A stretch of DNA of 64,000 bases from Paremcibacter congregatus (GCF_006385135.1 NZ_CP041025.1:2573501-2637500); one strand, 5' to 3'; counted from the stretch's first letter, positions 27,256 to 37,558 are shown. The notes: a model not told the origin generated them from the letters alone. Numbers and translations are program-made.

Positions 27256-30252
27256 GTGCTGTTAAAAAATAATACAACAAAGAAATATGACGTGAGGCAA
27301 CTGACCGAACAGGGTAAGAGCCGGTGGAAAATTTTTCTCTTGCTGTTCCCGGTTAGTTACCTTCTTGCATTCATTATCCTGACCCTGGTCGCTGATGACC
27401 AGGCCCAACGTCAGGAAAATCGCCTGACCGTTTCCCTGGAGGCGTTAACCCTCACCCAAGCCGGTCAGGTTCAGGCCACTCTCCAGACAATTACAGATGA
27501 TCTCTTGTTTTTTGCTCAATTGCCAATGGTCAAGCGTTATTCGGATCACGATAATGACGGTGATCAACAGGCCATTGAACAAACTTTTCTTCAAGCTGCA
27601 AAACAAAAAAAATACATCGCCCAGATACGAATCATTGATGCAAAGGGCCAAGAAACAATCCGGGTTGACAGCACCTCGACCGGGCCGGTCATTTATGACC
27701 AGTCGAGACTACAGGATAAGAGTTCCCGGTATTATTTTACGGAAACCATGTCATTGTCTGAACACGGACTGTATATCTCACCGCTTGATCTCAATATGGA
27801 ATTGGGTAAGATCGAAGAACCGTGGAACCCCGTATTACGTATCGCTACCCCTCTCGTCAATGCCCGGGGTGAGACATCAGGCATAATGGTCATCAATATC
27901 TACGGCCGTATTCTTCTTGAACCCTTTCACCCCACGGACCAGACCCAGTACAATTCCTATCTGCTTAATAAATCCGGCTACTGGCTGGCCGGCGCAGAGC
28001 CTAAAAAACTGTGGTCTTTCATGTTTGACGGTGGCCACCGGTTTGGGCTTGAACACCCTGATGCCTGGACAAAAATCGCCGCCCGGACAGAGGGACATTT
28101 TGTCGGGAAAAATAATCTTTTCACCTTCCAGAGCATCACTCTCGGACATCTTCTGGAGGCCAATACAGAAGAAATCAAAATCGCCCAGGACACTGGCATC
28201 TGGAAAATTGTAAATATGCAATCCTTGGAATCCCAAGGGTTCTGGAACGACACACAACAGGCCTTCGCACTCTCTGGAATTGGCTTTATTCTGGCTCTTG
28301 TTTGCTGGGGATGGAGCGGTTATCTCACCGAACGACGCATCGCAAAGCAGGCCGGCGCAGTCTTGCGTGAAATGATTACTCACGCCGACGTCTCTGTCGC
28401 GGTTCAAAATACCGATCAATCCTACAGCTTCATCAACCAGACTTTCTCCCGGTTTATCGGAAAACCAACTGCAGATATTCTGGGACAAAAAACAGAAGAC
28501 ATTTTTCAGGCCGATTATGCAAAGAAGGAAAATGACAAATTTCAACAAGTTCTGACCAGTGAGGCGCCAATCAGGTCGGAAAGCACCCTCACGACACAGG
28601 ACGGCGAATTGGTCTTGCTCAGCACCCATTTCCCCCTGATTGATGAAAAAGGAACTGTTTACGCAATCGCCTGCATCTCGTCTGATATATCCGAACTTAA
28701 AAAAATGCAGAATGACCTCAATCAGGCGGTAGAAACGACAGAACTTGCAAACCAGGCCAAATCGTCTTTCCTTGCCAGCATGTCCCATGAACTGCGTACG
28801 CCCTTGAATGCCATTATCGGCTATAGTGAAATGTTGATTGAAGATATTGAGGATGAAGCCGATACAGACATGGGCCCCGATATCAAACGTATCTTCAAGG
28901 CCGGGAAACATCTGTTGGCGTTGGTCAATGATATCCTTGATATTTCGAAAATCGAGGCGGGCAAAATGATGCTTGATGTTTCAGACTTTAATTTTGATGC
29001 CTTGATCCTCGAAGTCGTGGAAACCGCCGGTGGACTGGCCCACAAAAATAATAATAAACTTCTTGTTGAATATCCCGACGCCCAGGCTGGCGTCATCACG
29101 ACCGACTCTCTCAAAGTCAGACAGGTTATCCTCAATTTACTGAGCAATGCCTCCAAATTCTGCAAGAACGGTACAATAAAACTGGAAATCGATAAAGTAC
29201 ACGATCAGGGAGAAGACAAACTCATGGTCAAGGTAAGTGACACCGGAATTGGCATCCCTCCCGAAAGTCTCGCCACCTTATTTGATGAATTTGTCCAGGT
29301 AAACAGTTCTATCAACCGCACCTATGGCGGAACCGGCCTCGGCCTGGCCATTAGCAAGAAATTTGTTGAGTTAATGGGTGGTTCAATTGATGTCACCAGC
29401 GAAATCAATCAAGGCACATGCTTCACCGTAATCTTGCCGACATCTCTTGAAAAAGACCCTAGAGAAGCCGTCCATCTCCCCCTGTCCCTGCCGAGTCAGA
29501 AGGGGAAAGAGCAATGCATTCTCGTGATTGATGACGACATGTCGTCCCGCGACCTCCTGACACGATATTTAACCCGCGAAGGCTTTCTTGTCACAACAGC
29601 ATCCGATGCGGTTGAGGGGATGAAGCTTGCAAAAAAACTGCGACCAGATGCCATTATCCTTGATGTAATCTTGCCAGAACTGTCAGGTTGGGAGGTAATG
29701 TCAGCCCTGAAAGAAGATGCCCAAACAAAAGATATTCCTGTCATCATGTGTACAATCGTTGATGACAAGCAAAGGGGTCTGAGCCTGGGTGCGGTCGATT
29801 ACCTGACCAAACCAATTGAACGGGAGCAACTTATTCGCTCACTACGCCGATATCTCAATATGCCGGAAAAAAGCTATATTCTCATTGTCGATGATGATGA
29901 GGATGCCTGCGAACTTGCTGTGCGTTACTCACAAGAATATGGCGCAGATACAGTCATCGCCGGGAATGGCCTGGAAGCGCTCGACCGCATTAATGAATTT
30001 GGCAGCCCGGACTTGATTTTACTGGATCTGATGATGCCGGAAATGGATGGATTTGAATTCCTGCATGAATTCAAATCCCACAAAACCAATATGGAGGTTC
30101 CCGTCATCGTGATCACAGCCAAAGATTTTTCTCAGGAAGAAAAAACATATCTGTCTCAGCAAACCCAACTCATTATTGAGAAAGGCGCAGAGAACTTGCC
30201 ACAAGTCCTCCGCTCTTTGTTGCAACAGGTTTTTTCCGCAATGAAATTCTAG
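27256..30252 (+). CDS. membrane hybrid histidine kinase with two receiver domains
   Basis: 998 aa, GTG start at 27256. Membrane helix at residues 26-45, a periplasmic sensor of about 290 residues (Cache-like, unassigned), a second helix at about 336-357, then a PAS domain (about 370-480). The kinase core has phosphoacceptor His511 (SMSHELRTPLN) and an ATP-binding domain with DTGIGIPP and GGTGLGLAIS. Two C-terminal receivers have phosphoacceptors Asp803 (IILDVILPELSG) and Asp924 (LILLDLMMPEMDG). First gene of a four-gene set on the same strand, with 14 bases to the next gene. Expected to start a phosphorelay that ends in the REC-EAL protein. Confidence 0.93.
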   Translation: MLLKNNTTKKYDVRQLTEQGKSRWKIFLLLFPVSYLLAFIILTLVADDQAQRQENRLTVSLEALTLTQAGQVQATLQTITDDLLFFAQLPMVKRYSDHDNDGDQQAIEQTFLQAAKQKKYIAQIRIIDAKGQETIRVDSTSTGPVIYDQSRLQDKSSRYYFTETMSLSEHGLYISPLDLNMELGKIEEPWNPVLRIATPLVNARGETSGIMVINIYGRILLEPFHPTDQTQYNSYLLNKSGYWLAGAEPKKLWSFMFDGGHRFGLEHPDAWTKIAARTEGHFVGKNNLFTFQSITLGHLLEANTEEIKIAQDTGIWKIVNMQSLESQGFWNDTQQAFALSGIGFILALVCWGWSGYLTERRIAKQAGAVLREMITHADVSVAVQNTDQSYSFINQTFSRFIGKPTADILGQKTEDIFQADYAKKENDKFQQVLTSEAPIRSESTLTTQDGELVLLSTHFPLIDEKGTVYAIACISSDISELKKMQNDLNQAVETTELANQAKSSFLASMSHELRTPLNAIIGYSEMLIEDIEDEADTDMGPDIKRIFKAGKHLLALVNDILDISKIEAGKMMLDVSDFNFDALILEVVETAGGLAHKNNNKLLVEYPDAQAGVITTDSLKVRQVILNLLSNASKFCKNGTIKLEIDKVHDQGEDKLMVKVSDTGIGIPPESLATLFDEFVQVNSSINRTYGGTGLGLAISKKFVELMGGSIDVTSEINQGTCFTVILPTSLEKDPREAVHLPLSLPSQKGKEQCILVIDDDMSSRDLLTRYLTREGFLVTTASDAVEGMKLAKKLRPDAIILDVILPELSGWEVMSALKEDAQTKDIPVIMCTIVDDKQRGLSLGAVDYLTKPIEREQLIRSLRRYLNMPEKSYILIVDDDEDACELAVRYSQEYGADTVIAGNGLEALDRINEFGSPDLILLDLMMPEMDGFEFLHEFKSHKTNMEVPVIVITAKDFSQEEKTYLSQQTQLIIEKGAENLPQVLRSLLQQVFSAMKF

Positions 30253-30266
30253 ATTAGGAGAGCCAG

Positions 30267-30635
30267 ATGGCCCCACAGATCCTGCTTGTGGAAGATAACG
30301 AGATGAACCGAGACATGTTACAACGCCGGCTAAGCCGTAAAGGTTTTGACGTGGCGGTCGCCGTTGACGGGTATGATGCATTGACCGTAACCTCAAAACT
30401 GGCGCCGGACCTGATCCTGATGGATGTTGGTCTCCCGCAACTCGACGGCCTTGCAACCACCCGCCATCTCAAAAGCCAAACCTCCACACGGCATATTCCC
30501 ATCATAATGCTCACCGCAAACGCCATGGAGGAAGACCGTAAATCGGCCTTCGCCGCCGGCTGCAACGATTTCGAGACAAAACCCATTAACTTTGCCCGGC
30601 TGCTTGAAAAAATCAGTCAACATCTGGGCCGTTAG
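30267..30635 (+). CDS. single-domain response regulator, DivK/CheY-like
   Basis: 122 aa, a bare receiver: acidic pair Glu9-Asp10, phosphoacceptor Asp53 (LILMDVGLP), Thr83 (MLTANAM), Lys105 (ETKPIN). The AGGAGAG ribosome site is well placed. It has no output domain, so it should act as a shuttle or allosteric regulator of the two flanking hybrid kinases, as DivK does in alphaproteobacteria. It lies 14 bases after the first kinase and about 10 before the second. Confidence 0.93.
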   Translation: MAPQILLVEDNEMNRDMLQRRLSRKGFDVAVAVDGYDALTVTSKLAPDLILMDVGLPQLDGLATTRHLKSQTSTRHIPIIMLTANAMEEDRKSAFAAGCNDFETKPINFARLLEKISQHLGR

Positions 30636-30645
30636 GATCAAAAAT

Positions 30646-33060
30646 ATGGACGCGCAGACAGGTCATATCCTTGTAGTTGATGACAACCCTGACAACACTG
30701 ACCTTCTCGTCAAACGCCTGAAACGACGCGGATATACGGCGGACTATGTGGCGAGTGGGCCAGAAGCCATCGAAAAACTTGATCAAGCCGCCTATGATGC
30801 GGTGTTGCTTGATTATATGATGCCCGGCATGGATGGCATGGAAACGCTGCAGTATATCCGGCAAACCCGGCACCCCAACCAAATGCCTGTCATCATGGTC
30901 ACCGCAAAAAACGACACACAGTCCATTGTCCAGTCGCTTCAGGCTGGCGCAAATGATTACATCCACAAACCCATTGAATTTCAAATTCTCTTTGCCCGCC
31001 TCGCCAATCAGGTGGCGCTCAAAAAGGCGGAAGAACGCCTGGAACATATCAATGAAGAACTTGAAGAACAGGTCAGAAAACGTACGTCCGCGCTGATGGC
31101 GACAAATGAAAGCCTGCTCGCGGAAAAAATCCGGCGTAATGAAGCTGAACTCCTTATGCGCGAAAGCCAACACCAGTTCCGCGAAGCCTTTTTAAAAGCC
31201 GGACACGGCATTGCGCTGTTAAATTTTGACAGCAGCTTTAAACTGGTCAACACAGCCTTTTGCCGGATGCTGGGCTATGATGAAACCTCCTTGAGCCATC
31301 TCACGATCAAGGACCTGACACATAATGACGACTGGCAAGATGAAGCCCCGCAATTCACATCTCTGGCTAAAGGCCGCATTTCAAATTACGAAGTAAAAAA
31401 ACGCATGTATCCGTCTGAGCGGGAAGAAATATTTGTGCGGGAGAATATATCGCTGATCCTGGACCAACATGGCAAACCCCGTCATGCCGTTGCACAATTC
31501 ATTGATGTTACGGAAACCCACAAAGCCAGAGAAACAATAGAAGAAAAACAGGCCTACCTTCAGGCTATCCTCAATAGTGCGGCTGACGCCATTATTGCCA
31601 CTGATGGGGACGGTCTCATCTTGACCTTTAATCAGGCGGCTGAAATTTTATTCGGCTTCCAGGAAAAAGAAATGCTTAACCGCGACATCACCGGCCTGTT
31701 GCGGGAAAACCAAACAGATTTGGGGGGAAACGTCCATACCATCCCGCAGGATTCCTGCCTGCTAAGCAGAGGCGCCCGTGATGTCACCGGCCTGAAGAAA
31801 ACCGGCGAACATTTCACCGCCAGCCTGTCCGTGGGTCAATTTGGGTCACAAGACAAAAGAGGCATGATCTACGTCATCCGCGACATTTCAGAACGCATGG
31901 ACCTGGAACATAAACTCCGTCATGCCGCCAAGATGGAAGCTGTTGGGCGGCTCACTGGTGGGGTCGCACATGATTTCAACAATTTATTGACGGTCATTAT
32001 CGGAAATCTCCAATTGCTGGAACGGTCTCTCGTTGAAAATGAAAAAGCACAAGACCGGGTCGGTAAGATCATGAAGGCTGCCAAAAGCGGCGCAGAGTTG
32101 ACAAGACGCCTCCTCACCTTCTCCCGCCAGCAGGTTCTTGAAACAACGCCACATGACGTCAACGAAGTCGTCCGGGACCTGGAACAGCTTCTCGGGCGCA
32201 CCGTCGGGGCGGACATCACGGTATCTTCCGCCGTTTCAGAGACGCCCTTTATCGGCATAACAGACAAGAACCAATTGGAAAGCGCCCTGCTTAACCTATG
32301 CGTCAATGCCCGCGACGCCATGCCGGACGGCGGCCGCATCACCGTTGAAACCAAACAGGTCCGGCTTGATGAATCCTATGCCAGCAATCATACAGAGGTA
32401 ACACCGGGTGAATATTACGAAATCGCGGTTTCCGACACAGGCAATGGCATCCCCCCTGACATCGTCGATAAAATATTTGAACCTTTCTTCACCACCAAGG
32501 CCAGTGGTCAGGGCACAGGGCTTGGGCTAAGCACCGTCTTCGGCTTTATGAAACAATCCGGAGGACATTTAGCGGTTTATAGTGAGCTCGGCTTTGGAAC
32601 AACATTTAAACTATACGTCCCCATGGCCCCTGATGCGGCAGCCTACATCGCCGAACAAGCAAAAATGTGGCAGGAAATGCCGGTTCGCCCGGCAACCATT
32701 CTGGTCGTGGAAGATGACCCTGATGTGCGGGAAGTTGCCGTTACGGTACTGCGGGAATCCGGCTTTATCGTCCGCGAGGCAAGAACGGGACCCGATGGAC
32801 TGCGAATCTTTTCCGAAGATCCCACGATCGAAGCCGTATTTTCAGACGTTGTCATGCCCGGTGGAATGCTCGGGCCCGAAATGGGGGCGAAAATGCGTGA
32901 TATTCGCCCCGACATCCCCATCATGTTTGCCTCCGGCTATGCTGAAAAGGCGCTTGAGGACAAAGGAGGGCTTCTCAGTAAATCACGCTTTATTTCCAAG
33001 CCATACAACGCAACAGAATTACCTCATATCTTAACATCACTTCTGGAGACGCACCAATGA
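30646..33060 (+). CDS. cytoplasmic REC-PAS-PAS-histidine kinase-REC hybrid
   Basis: 804 aa from the ATG at 30646 (AGGA nine bases upstream). Order: receiver with Asp56 (VLLDYMMPGMDG), coiled coil (about 125-175), PAS (about 180-295), PAS (about 305-425), kinase with His442 (GGVAHDFNN), ATP-binding domain (DTGNGIPP, GTGLGLST), and C-terminal receiver with Asp734 (AVFSDVVMPGG). No membrane segment, so it takes its signal through the N-terminal receiver and PAS domains. Its stop overlaps the start of the REC-EAL gene (ATGA), showing translational coupling. It probably links the upstream membrane kinase to the c-di-GMP output. Confidence 0.93.
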   Translation: MDAQTGHILVVDDNPDNTDLLVKRLKRRGYTADYVASGPEAIEKLDQAAYDAVLLDYMMPGMDGMETLQYIRQTRHPNQMPVIMVTAKNDTQSIVQSLQAGANDYIHKPIEFQILFARLANQVALKKAEERLEHINEELEEQVRKRTSALMATNESLLAEKIRRNEAELLMRESQHQFREAFLKAGHGIALLNFDSSFKLVNTAFCRMLGYDETSLSHLTIKDLTHNDDWQDEAPQFTSLAKGRISNYEVKKRMYPSEREEIFVRENISLILDQHGKPRHAVAQFIDVTETHKARETIEEKQAYLQAILNSAADAIIATDGDGLILTFNQAAEILFGFQEKEMLNRDITGLLRENQTDLGGNVHTIPQDSCLLSRGARDVTGLKKTGEHFTASLSVGQFGSQDKRGMIYVIRDISERMDLEHKLRHAAKMEAVGRLTGGVAHDFNNLLTVIIGNLQLLERSLVENEKAQDRVGKIMKAAKSGAELTRRLLTFSRQQVLETTPHDVNEVVRDLEQLLGRTVGADITVSSAVSETPFIGITDKNQLESALLNLCVNARDAMPDGGRITVETKQVRLDESYASNHTEVTPGEYYEIAVSDTGNGIPPDIVDKIFEPFFTTKASGQGTGLGLSTVFGFMKQSGGHLAVYSELGFGTTFKLYVPMAPDAAAYIAEQAKMWQEMPVRPATILVVEDDPDVREVAVTVLRESGFIVREARTGPDGLRIFSEDPTIEAVFSDVVMPGGMLGPEMGAKMRDIRPDIPIMFASGYAEKALEDKGGLLSKSRFISKPYNATELPHILTSLLETHQ

Positions 33061-34232
33061 CACCAATAGTACTAAACAGTCGTCCAAAATTGCTGGTAGT
33101 TGATGATGAAGTTGATGTGGCGGACTTTATTGCCGAAGTTGCAGAGGGAGTGGGCTATGAAACAATGACCGTCAATGAGGGCCAGAATTTCTTTGAGATG
33201 GTTACCAGATATCAACCGACCAGCATTATCCTCGACCTGAATTTACCAGGATACGACGGAGTTGAACTGTTACGTTATCTGGCGGAACAAAAATCTTCCG
33301 CCGCCATTTATATCGCGAGCGGTGCTGATCAACGCACCATCGCCGCCGCCCAGTCCTTGGGGAAACAATATAACCTGAATATCGTCGAAAGTTTTTCCAA
33401 GCCGGTTATGGTCGAAGAACTGGAGAAAATTCTGAGCCTTAATACAACGTCCGAAGAACGGGTTTCTACCAGTGGTATTCGAAAAGCCCTGGCGTCCCGG
33501 GAAATTCAGCCATTTTTTCAGCCGAAAGTAGACCTCAACAACGCAGATAACAAGATGATCGGCGTCGAAGCCCTGGTGCGCTGGATCACAACATCCGGAC
33601 AGATGATCTTTCCGGATGAATTTTTACCCGTCGTGGCCGCAGAAGGATTAATGCCAGAATTAACTGCCGCCGTGGTGGAACAGTCTTTTGCGGCACAAAA
33701 AATGTGGCTGGATAATGGACTGGATATTACCGTCGCCATTAATCTTGACGGATGTCTTTTATCGGACCTGCGCTTGCCCGATAAACTGGCCGATCAGGCC
33801 GCAACCCATGGCATCTCTCCTCACAGAGTAACGCTGGAAATCACCGAAACAGCCGTCATGCAGGATACGGCCGCCACCATGGATGTAGCGACACGGCTGC
33901 GTCTGAAAGGATTTAGTTTATCCATCGACGATTTCGGGACAGGGTATTCCTCTCTGATTTCTCTTTATAATCTTCCCTTCAACGAACTCAAGGTCGACAA
34001 GTCATTTGTCCTTGATATTGAGAAAAACCATGAAGCATCCGTCATTATTGAAATCCTGACATCACTTGGCAAAAAACTTAACCTCAAGGTCTGCGCCGAA
34101 GGAATCGAAAGCCGCAAGGCGCTCACGCTTGTTAAATCATGTGGCTGCGATACGGGACAGGGATTCTTGTTCAGCAAGGCAGTGGACGCCAAAACCATCC
34201 TTGCTTACGCCGAAAATGGTGGGTTCTTATAA
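33057..34232 (+). CDS. REC-EAL c-di-GMP phosphodiesterase
   Basis: 391 aa. N-terminal receiver with Asp60 (SIILDLNLPGYDG) and Lys in FSKPV; then an EAL domain (residues about 145-385). The residues known to bind Mg and c-di-GMP are present: Glu171 in EALVRW, Asn229, Glu264 in ITET, Asp291-Asp292 in DDFGTGYSSL, Lys312, Glu348 in AEGIE and Gln368. It should therefore be catalytically active and hydrolyse c-di-GMP to pGpG under phosphorylation control. There is no GGDEF domain. Last gene of the phosphorelay set. Confidence 0.93.
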   Translation: MTPIVLNSRPKLLVVDDEVDVADFIAEVAEGVGYETMTVNEGQNFFEMVTRYQPTSIILDLNLPGYDGVELLRYLAEQKSSAAIYIASGADQRTIAAAQSLGKQYNLNIVESFSKPVMVEELEKILSLNTTSEERVSTSGIRKALASREIQPFFQPKVDLNNADNKMIGVEALVRWITTSGQMIFPDEFLPVVAAEGLMPELTAAVVEQSFAAQKMWLDNGLDITVAINLDGCLLSDLRLPDKLADQAATHGISPHRVTLEITETAVMQDTAATMDVATRLRLKGFSLSIDDFGTGYSSLISLYNLPFNELKVDKSFVLDIEKNHEASVIIEILTSLGKKLNLKVCAEGIESRKALTLVKSCGCDTGQGFLFSKAVDAKTILAYAENGGFL

Positions 34233-34324
34233 GTCAAATCCCGTCAACGGTTTCCTGACCACGACCTGTATCATTCAGGGAATGCGCCGTAGTCTCATTC
34301 CACAAAAAAGCGGCAGCAGAATTT

Positions 34325-35110
34325 TCATTCTTTATCTTCAGGTTCGCCGGGAATGACTTTGCGGCCCGTGAACATTGCTGATATCAGGGTACTGCCTGAT
34401 TTAACTTCAGTGTAAATTACCGCCGCGATATGAACCACGATCAGCGCCAGAACAATGAAGAATGTCCAGTAATGGACAAGAATGAAAGGCTTTCGAAAGG
34501 CCCGCATTTCTGCAAACGCGGCCTGATCCACATTATCCTTCACATAGGCCGCAACAGTCGCCGGGTCCACACCGGGAGCAGCAACCCACTCCTGGAACAT
34601 CGCGCCAAATGGCGGAAAATAAATATCGGTCCCGGCCAGCACAATACCGGAAGTCGCCATCGCAACCAGGGCCACCATAATCGCACTGACCGCCAACCGT
34701 CCGGCGGGGGTATGCCCCAGGTAATGCTTTGGCTGTCCAGATTTCTCCGCAGCCAGTTGCCCCTTTAGCTTCTGCGTGTATCCTTTTTCGAAAGGCAATA
34801 GATTTCGCCAACCGGCGAAGCGGTTCCCGGCAAATGCCCAGCCCAATCGAATGATCAGATTGAGGACAAAAACATAACCAAAATACACATGAACCGTTTT
34901 CAAAAGTACTTTACCGTCAGTACTGAGACCAAACGCGCTACTCCACAGGATGACCGTACCAAGCACACCCAGGCCGATCACACAAATCACGTTAATCCAA
35001 TGAAAAAGCCGGACAGGTAAGTCCCAAACTTTATAACTTTTATACGTATGGTTTTCCAAGCTGCAATACTCCCCTGTAGGCGTTAATGGCGAAGGTGAAA
35101 TAACCTTCAC
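34325..35110 (-). CDS. membrane cytochrome b (b561/hydrogenase-type)
   Basis: 261 aa if started at the GTG at 35110. A TTG at 35059 has a better ribosome site (GGGGAG nine bases upstream) and starts at LENHTYKSYKVWD, right before the first conserved region. Four membrane helices carry the usual haem-ligand histidines (VRLFHWINV, TVHVYFGY, LVHYWTFF, LIVVHIAAV). The family passes electrons between quinone and periplasmic partners. It lies 184 bases downstream of a quinohemoprotein dehydrogenase on the same strand, so it may be its electron acceptor. That pairing is inference. Confidence 0.87.
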   Translation of the reverse strand: MKVISPSPLTPTGEYCSLENHTYKSYKVWDLPVRLFHWINVICVIGLGVLGTVILWSSAFGLSTDGKVLLKTVHVYFGYVFVLNLIIRLGWAFAGNRFAGWRNLLPFEKGYTQKLKGQLAAEKSGQPKHYLGHTPAGRLAVSAIMVALVAMATSGIVLAGTDIYFPPFGAMFQEWVAAPGVDPATVAAYVKDNVDQAAFAEMRAFRKPFILVHYWTFFIVLALIVVHIAAVIYTEVKSGSTLISAMFTGRKVIPGEPEDKE

Positions 35111-35294
35111 TCGATTGTTTGTCCAGGGTAAAATGAATTCACCCTAAACATGAACCCCTTACCCGGACCAATGAGGTCCTCTATAAAATATTCATTTATT
35201 CCATATCTTATAAAACGGTGTTCTTCAAGTATAGTATATACGCTGCCGGTGCGGTAATTCCTGCGCAGAAAATACCCCTTCAGAATATCTTTCT

Positions 35295-37412
35295 CTATTT
35301 CTTATTTTCTTCTGTCTGGGCATGATAGGCCTCATACGACAGTTTAATCAGATAGGCATGTATCGCCTCGACCTGCTCTTTGCTTAAAATATCTCCAAAG
35401 CCCGCCATGCCGAGCGCCTCCCGCTCTCCGCCCCAGACGATGTCCTGGAAACTGGCATGCACTTCCGGCGACATACGACGCAAATCCGGATAGCCGCCAT
35501 TGATATTCCAATGACATTCCCCGCACGCTTTAGTAAAGAGATTCTTCCCCTCCGCCAGAACCTCAGCCGATACCGTTTGACCAACAGGTGGTTTCGGCAA
35601 CGGTCCCAAAGGAGGAAGCTCTTCCGGCAACGGCACTGCAGTTCCTCCCAGCTTAAAGGCCAGAAGCCGCCCCTCGTTACCATATTTCTCCACTGCGGAA
35701 CCCACAGGGAAATACCCAAATGGTCCGCCGCCATAACCCGCCATAACCGCGATATACTGTTCCCCATCAATGGTATAGGACAGCGGAGCCGCCAGAATGC
35801 TGCTGCCCGTCTGGATCTGATGCAGCACTTTTCCCGTATCTGCCGCATAAACCACCAGAAGACCATCATCTCGCGCCTGTACCACCAGATTTCCGGCTGT
35901 CGTCAAGACCCCGCCATGAAAAATGAAATGCCCCAGTTTATGCCGCCAGGCCGGTTTGCCTTTCACAGGGTCCCAGGCCAACAGGAACCCCCCGGCTTCC
36001 TCTTCACTGACATGCCCGAGCTCGGAGGTAATGGTGCCCTCCGAAAAATGCGCCCCCTGATTGTTGATGCCTTTAATGTAAGTGAACCGTTTGCGACGTT
36101 CATAAATCGCCGGATCATTCATCGCCGGAATATATACCAGACCGGTATTCGGATTATAGGCCATGGGTTGCCAGTTATGGGCCCCGGCCGGGCTGGGCAG
36201 AATAAGTTTGCGTTCGGCATCATAATTGGCCTGTTCCAGAATCTGGGGCTTGCCCGTTTTCATATCCACATGGCTGGCCCAGGTGACCGTCGCGTATTTT
36301 TCCGCCGAGAGAAGTTCCCCCGTTTCCCGATCCAGAACATAGAAAAATCCGTTCTTCGGGGCCTGCATCAATACCTTGCGCTGCTTTCCCTTGAACTCCA
36401 GGTCTGTCAGAATAATCGGTTGGGTCGACGTATAATCCCAATTGTCCCCCGGTGTGGTCTGATAATGCCAGGCCAGGCGCCCTGTGTCCGGGTTGATCGC
36501 CAAGATGCTCGATAGAAACAGGTTATCGCCGCCGCCGGGGCTGCGCTCCGCCTGAACCCACGGGCTGCCATTACCCGTCCCCACATATAACAAATTAAGA
36601 TCCGGGTCATACACCATGGCGTCCCAGGCCGTACCGCCACCGCCGACATCCCAACGGCTGTCCGGATCCCAGGTTTTTGACGCCATCTCCAGTTCCGGAT
36701 GCTCAAAAGGTTTCTTCGGATCACCGGGCACGGTATAAAACCGCCAGGCCAATTTACCTGTGTCCAAATCAAAGGCTGAAACATAACCACGAACACCATA
36801 TTCAGCCCCGCCATTGCCGATCACCACGTTTTTCCCGGCGATCCGGGGCGCCCCGGTAATCGTGTAGGGGCGACTGCGGTCCACGAAAGTATCCGTTTGC
36901 CAGATTACGGCCCCGTTCGTAGCATTCAAGGCAAATAACCGTCCATCAAGAGAAGCCGCGTAAACCTTACCTTTCCATACAGAAAGACCCCGGGACACTA
37001 CATCACAGCAGGCATTACGCGCCCAACGTCCCGGCACTTCCGGATCAAAGGTCCATATCTCTTGTCCGGTCTTGCCGTCTATGGCGTAAACAATCCCCCA
37101 GTTGCCTGTGACATAAAGCACGCCATCGACAAAAATCGGCGTCGCTTCCAACCCGCGATGGGTGTCGGTATCATATTGCCAGGCAAATCCCAGCCGGTCG
37201 ACATTCTGATCGTTAATCAGGGTCAACGGGGAATAATGCGTTTCCCCGAAATCACGCCCGACGGTAAGCCATTCTCCCGGCTCCTGCGCAATATGGCGCA
37301 AACGTTCTGAATCAATGGCCCCTGGTGAGAGCGCAGGATTTTCCCTGTCGAAGCAAAATCCTTGCGACCATGTTCCAAAAAACAGAACCAGAAATGTGAT
37401 TAAAACCCGCAT
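35295..37412 (-). CDS. PQQ-dependent quinohemoprotein alcohol dehydrogenase (type II)
   Basis: 705 aa, typical for soluble or membrane-attached type II enzymes. Signal peptide 1-20. The eight-bladed propeller carries the adjacent-Cys disulfide Cys135-Cys136 (ARNACCDVV), GGAEYGVRG, the Ca/PQQ site region GTGNGSPW, and GDNWDYT with the likely catalytic Asp. A C-terminal cytochrome c domain has CGECH. The enzyme oxidises primary or secondary alcohols in the periplasm and feeds electrons through haem c to the respiratory chain. The start ATG has AAGGGAG upstream. A TetR gene precedes it by 146 bases, and paired palindromic repeats lie between the two. No PQQ biosynthesis gene is in the window. 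Confidence 0.93.
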   Translation of the reverse strand: MRVLITFLVLFFGTWSQGFCFDRENPALSPGAIDSERLRHIAQEPGEWLTVGRDFGETHYSPLTLINDQNVDRLGFAWQYDTDTHRGLEATPIFVDGVLYVTGNWGIVYAIDGKTGQEIWTFDPEVPGRWARNACCDVVSRGLSVWKGKVYAASLDGRLFALNATNGAVIWQTDTFVDRSRPYTITGAPRIAGKNVVIGNGGAEYGVRGYVSAFDLDTGKLAWRFYTVPGDPKKPFEHPELEMASKTWDPDSRWDVGGGGTAWDAMVYDPDLNLLYVGTGNGSPWVQAERSPGGGDNLFLSSILAINPDTGRLAWHYQTTPGDNWDYTSTQPIILTDLEFKGKQRKVLMQAPKNGFFYVLDRETGELLSAEKYATVTWASHVDMKTGKPQILEQANYDAERKLILPSPAGAHNWQPMAYNPNTGLVYIPAMNDPAIYERRKRFTYIKGINNQGAHFSEGTITSELGHVSEEEAGGFLLAWDPVKGKPAWRHKLGHFIFHGGVLTTAGNLVVQARDDGLLVVYAADTGKVLHQIQTGSSILAAPLSYTIDGEQYIAVMAGYGGGPFGYFPVGSAVEKYGNEGRLLAFKLGGTAVPLPEELPPLGPLPKPPVGQTVSAEVLAEGKNLFTKACGECHWNINGGYPDLRRMSPEVHASFQDIVWGGEREALGMAGFGDILSKEQVEAIHAYLIKLSYEAYHAQTEENKK

Positions 37413-37507
37413 CTAATGCTACTCCCTTAGTGATGTCCCGGTGTCCGGCATTTGGCTATCCAAGACAGGGCTTCGCCCGTAAAGCCGCCTTACCTGAAAC
37501 ACCTATA

Positions 37508-37540
37508 CCGTCAATGACGTACATATTTCCGTCAATGACG
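37508..37540 (-). promoter_or_regulatory. paired CCGTCAATGACG repeats, probable operator
   Basis: CCGTCAATGACG occurs at 37508-37519 and again at 37529-37540, 21 bases apart (two helical turns). Each copy contains the near-palindrome CGTCA-A-TGACG. They lie about 100 bases before the quinohemoprotein gene and just after the TetR gene, so they are candidate binding sites for that TetR or another regulator. Confidence 0.5.
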
Positions 37541-37558
37541 GCATGTGTCAAGAAAAAC

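Noticed and set aside
27877-28911. 344-codon minus-strand open frame inside the hybrid kinase
   Set aside because: Antisense to clearly coding PAS and kinase sequence; composition is that of a shadow.
30613-31173. 186-codon minus-strand open frame
   Set aside because: Overlaps the receiver and coiled-coil region of the second hybrid kinase, which has intact catalytic motifs.
35457-36515. 352-codon plus-strand open frame inside the quinohemoprotein gene
   Set aside because: Antisense to conserved propeller motifs of the dehydrogenase.
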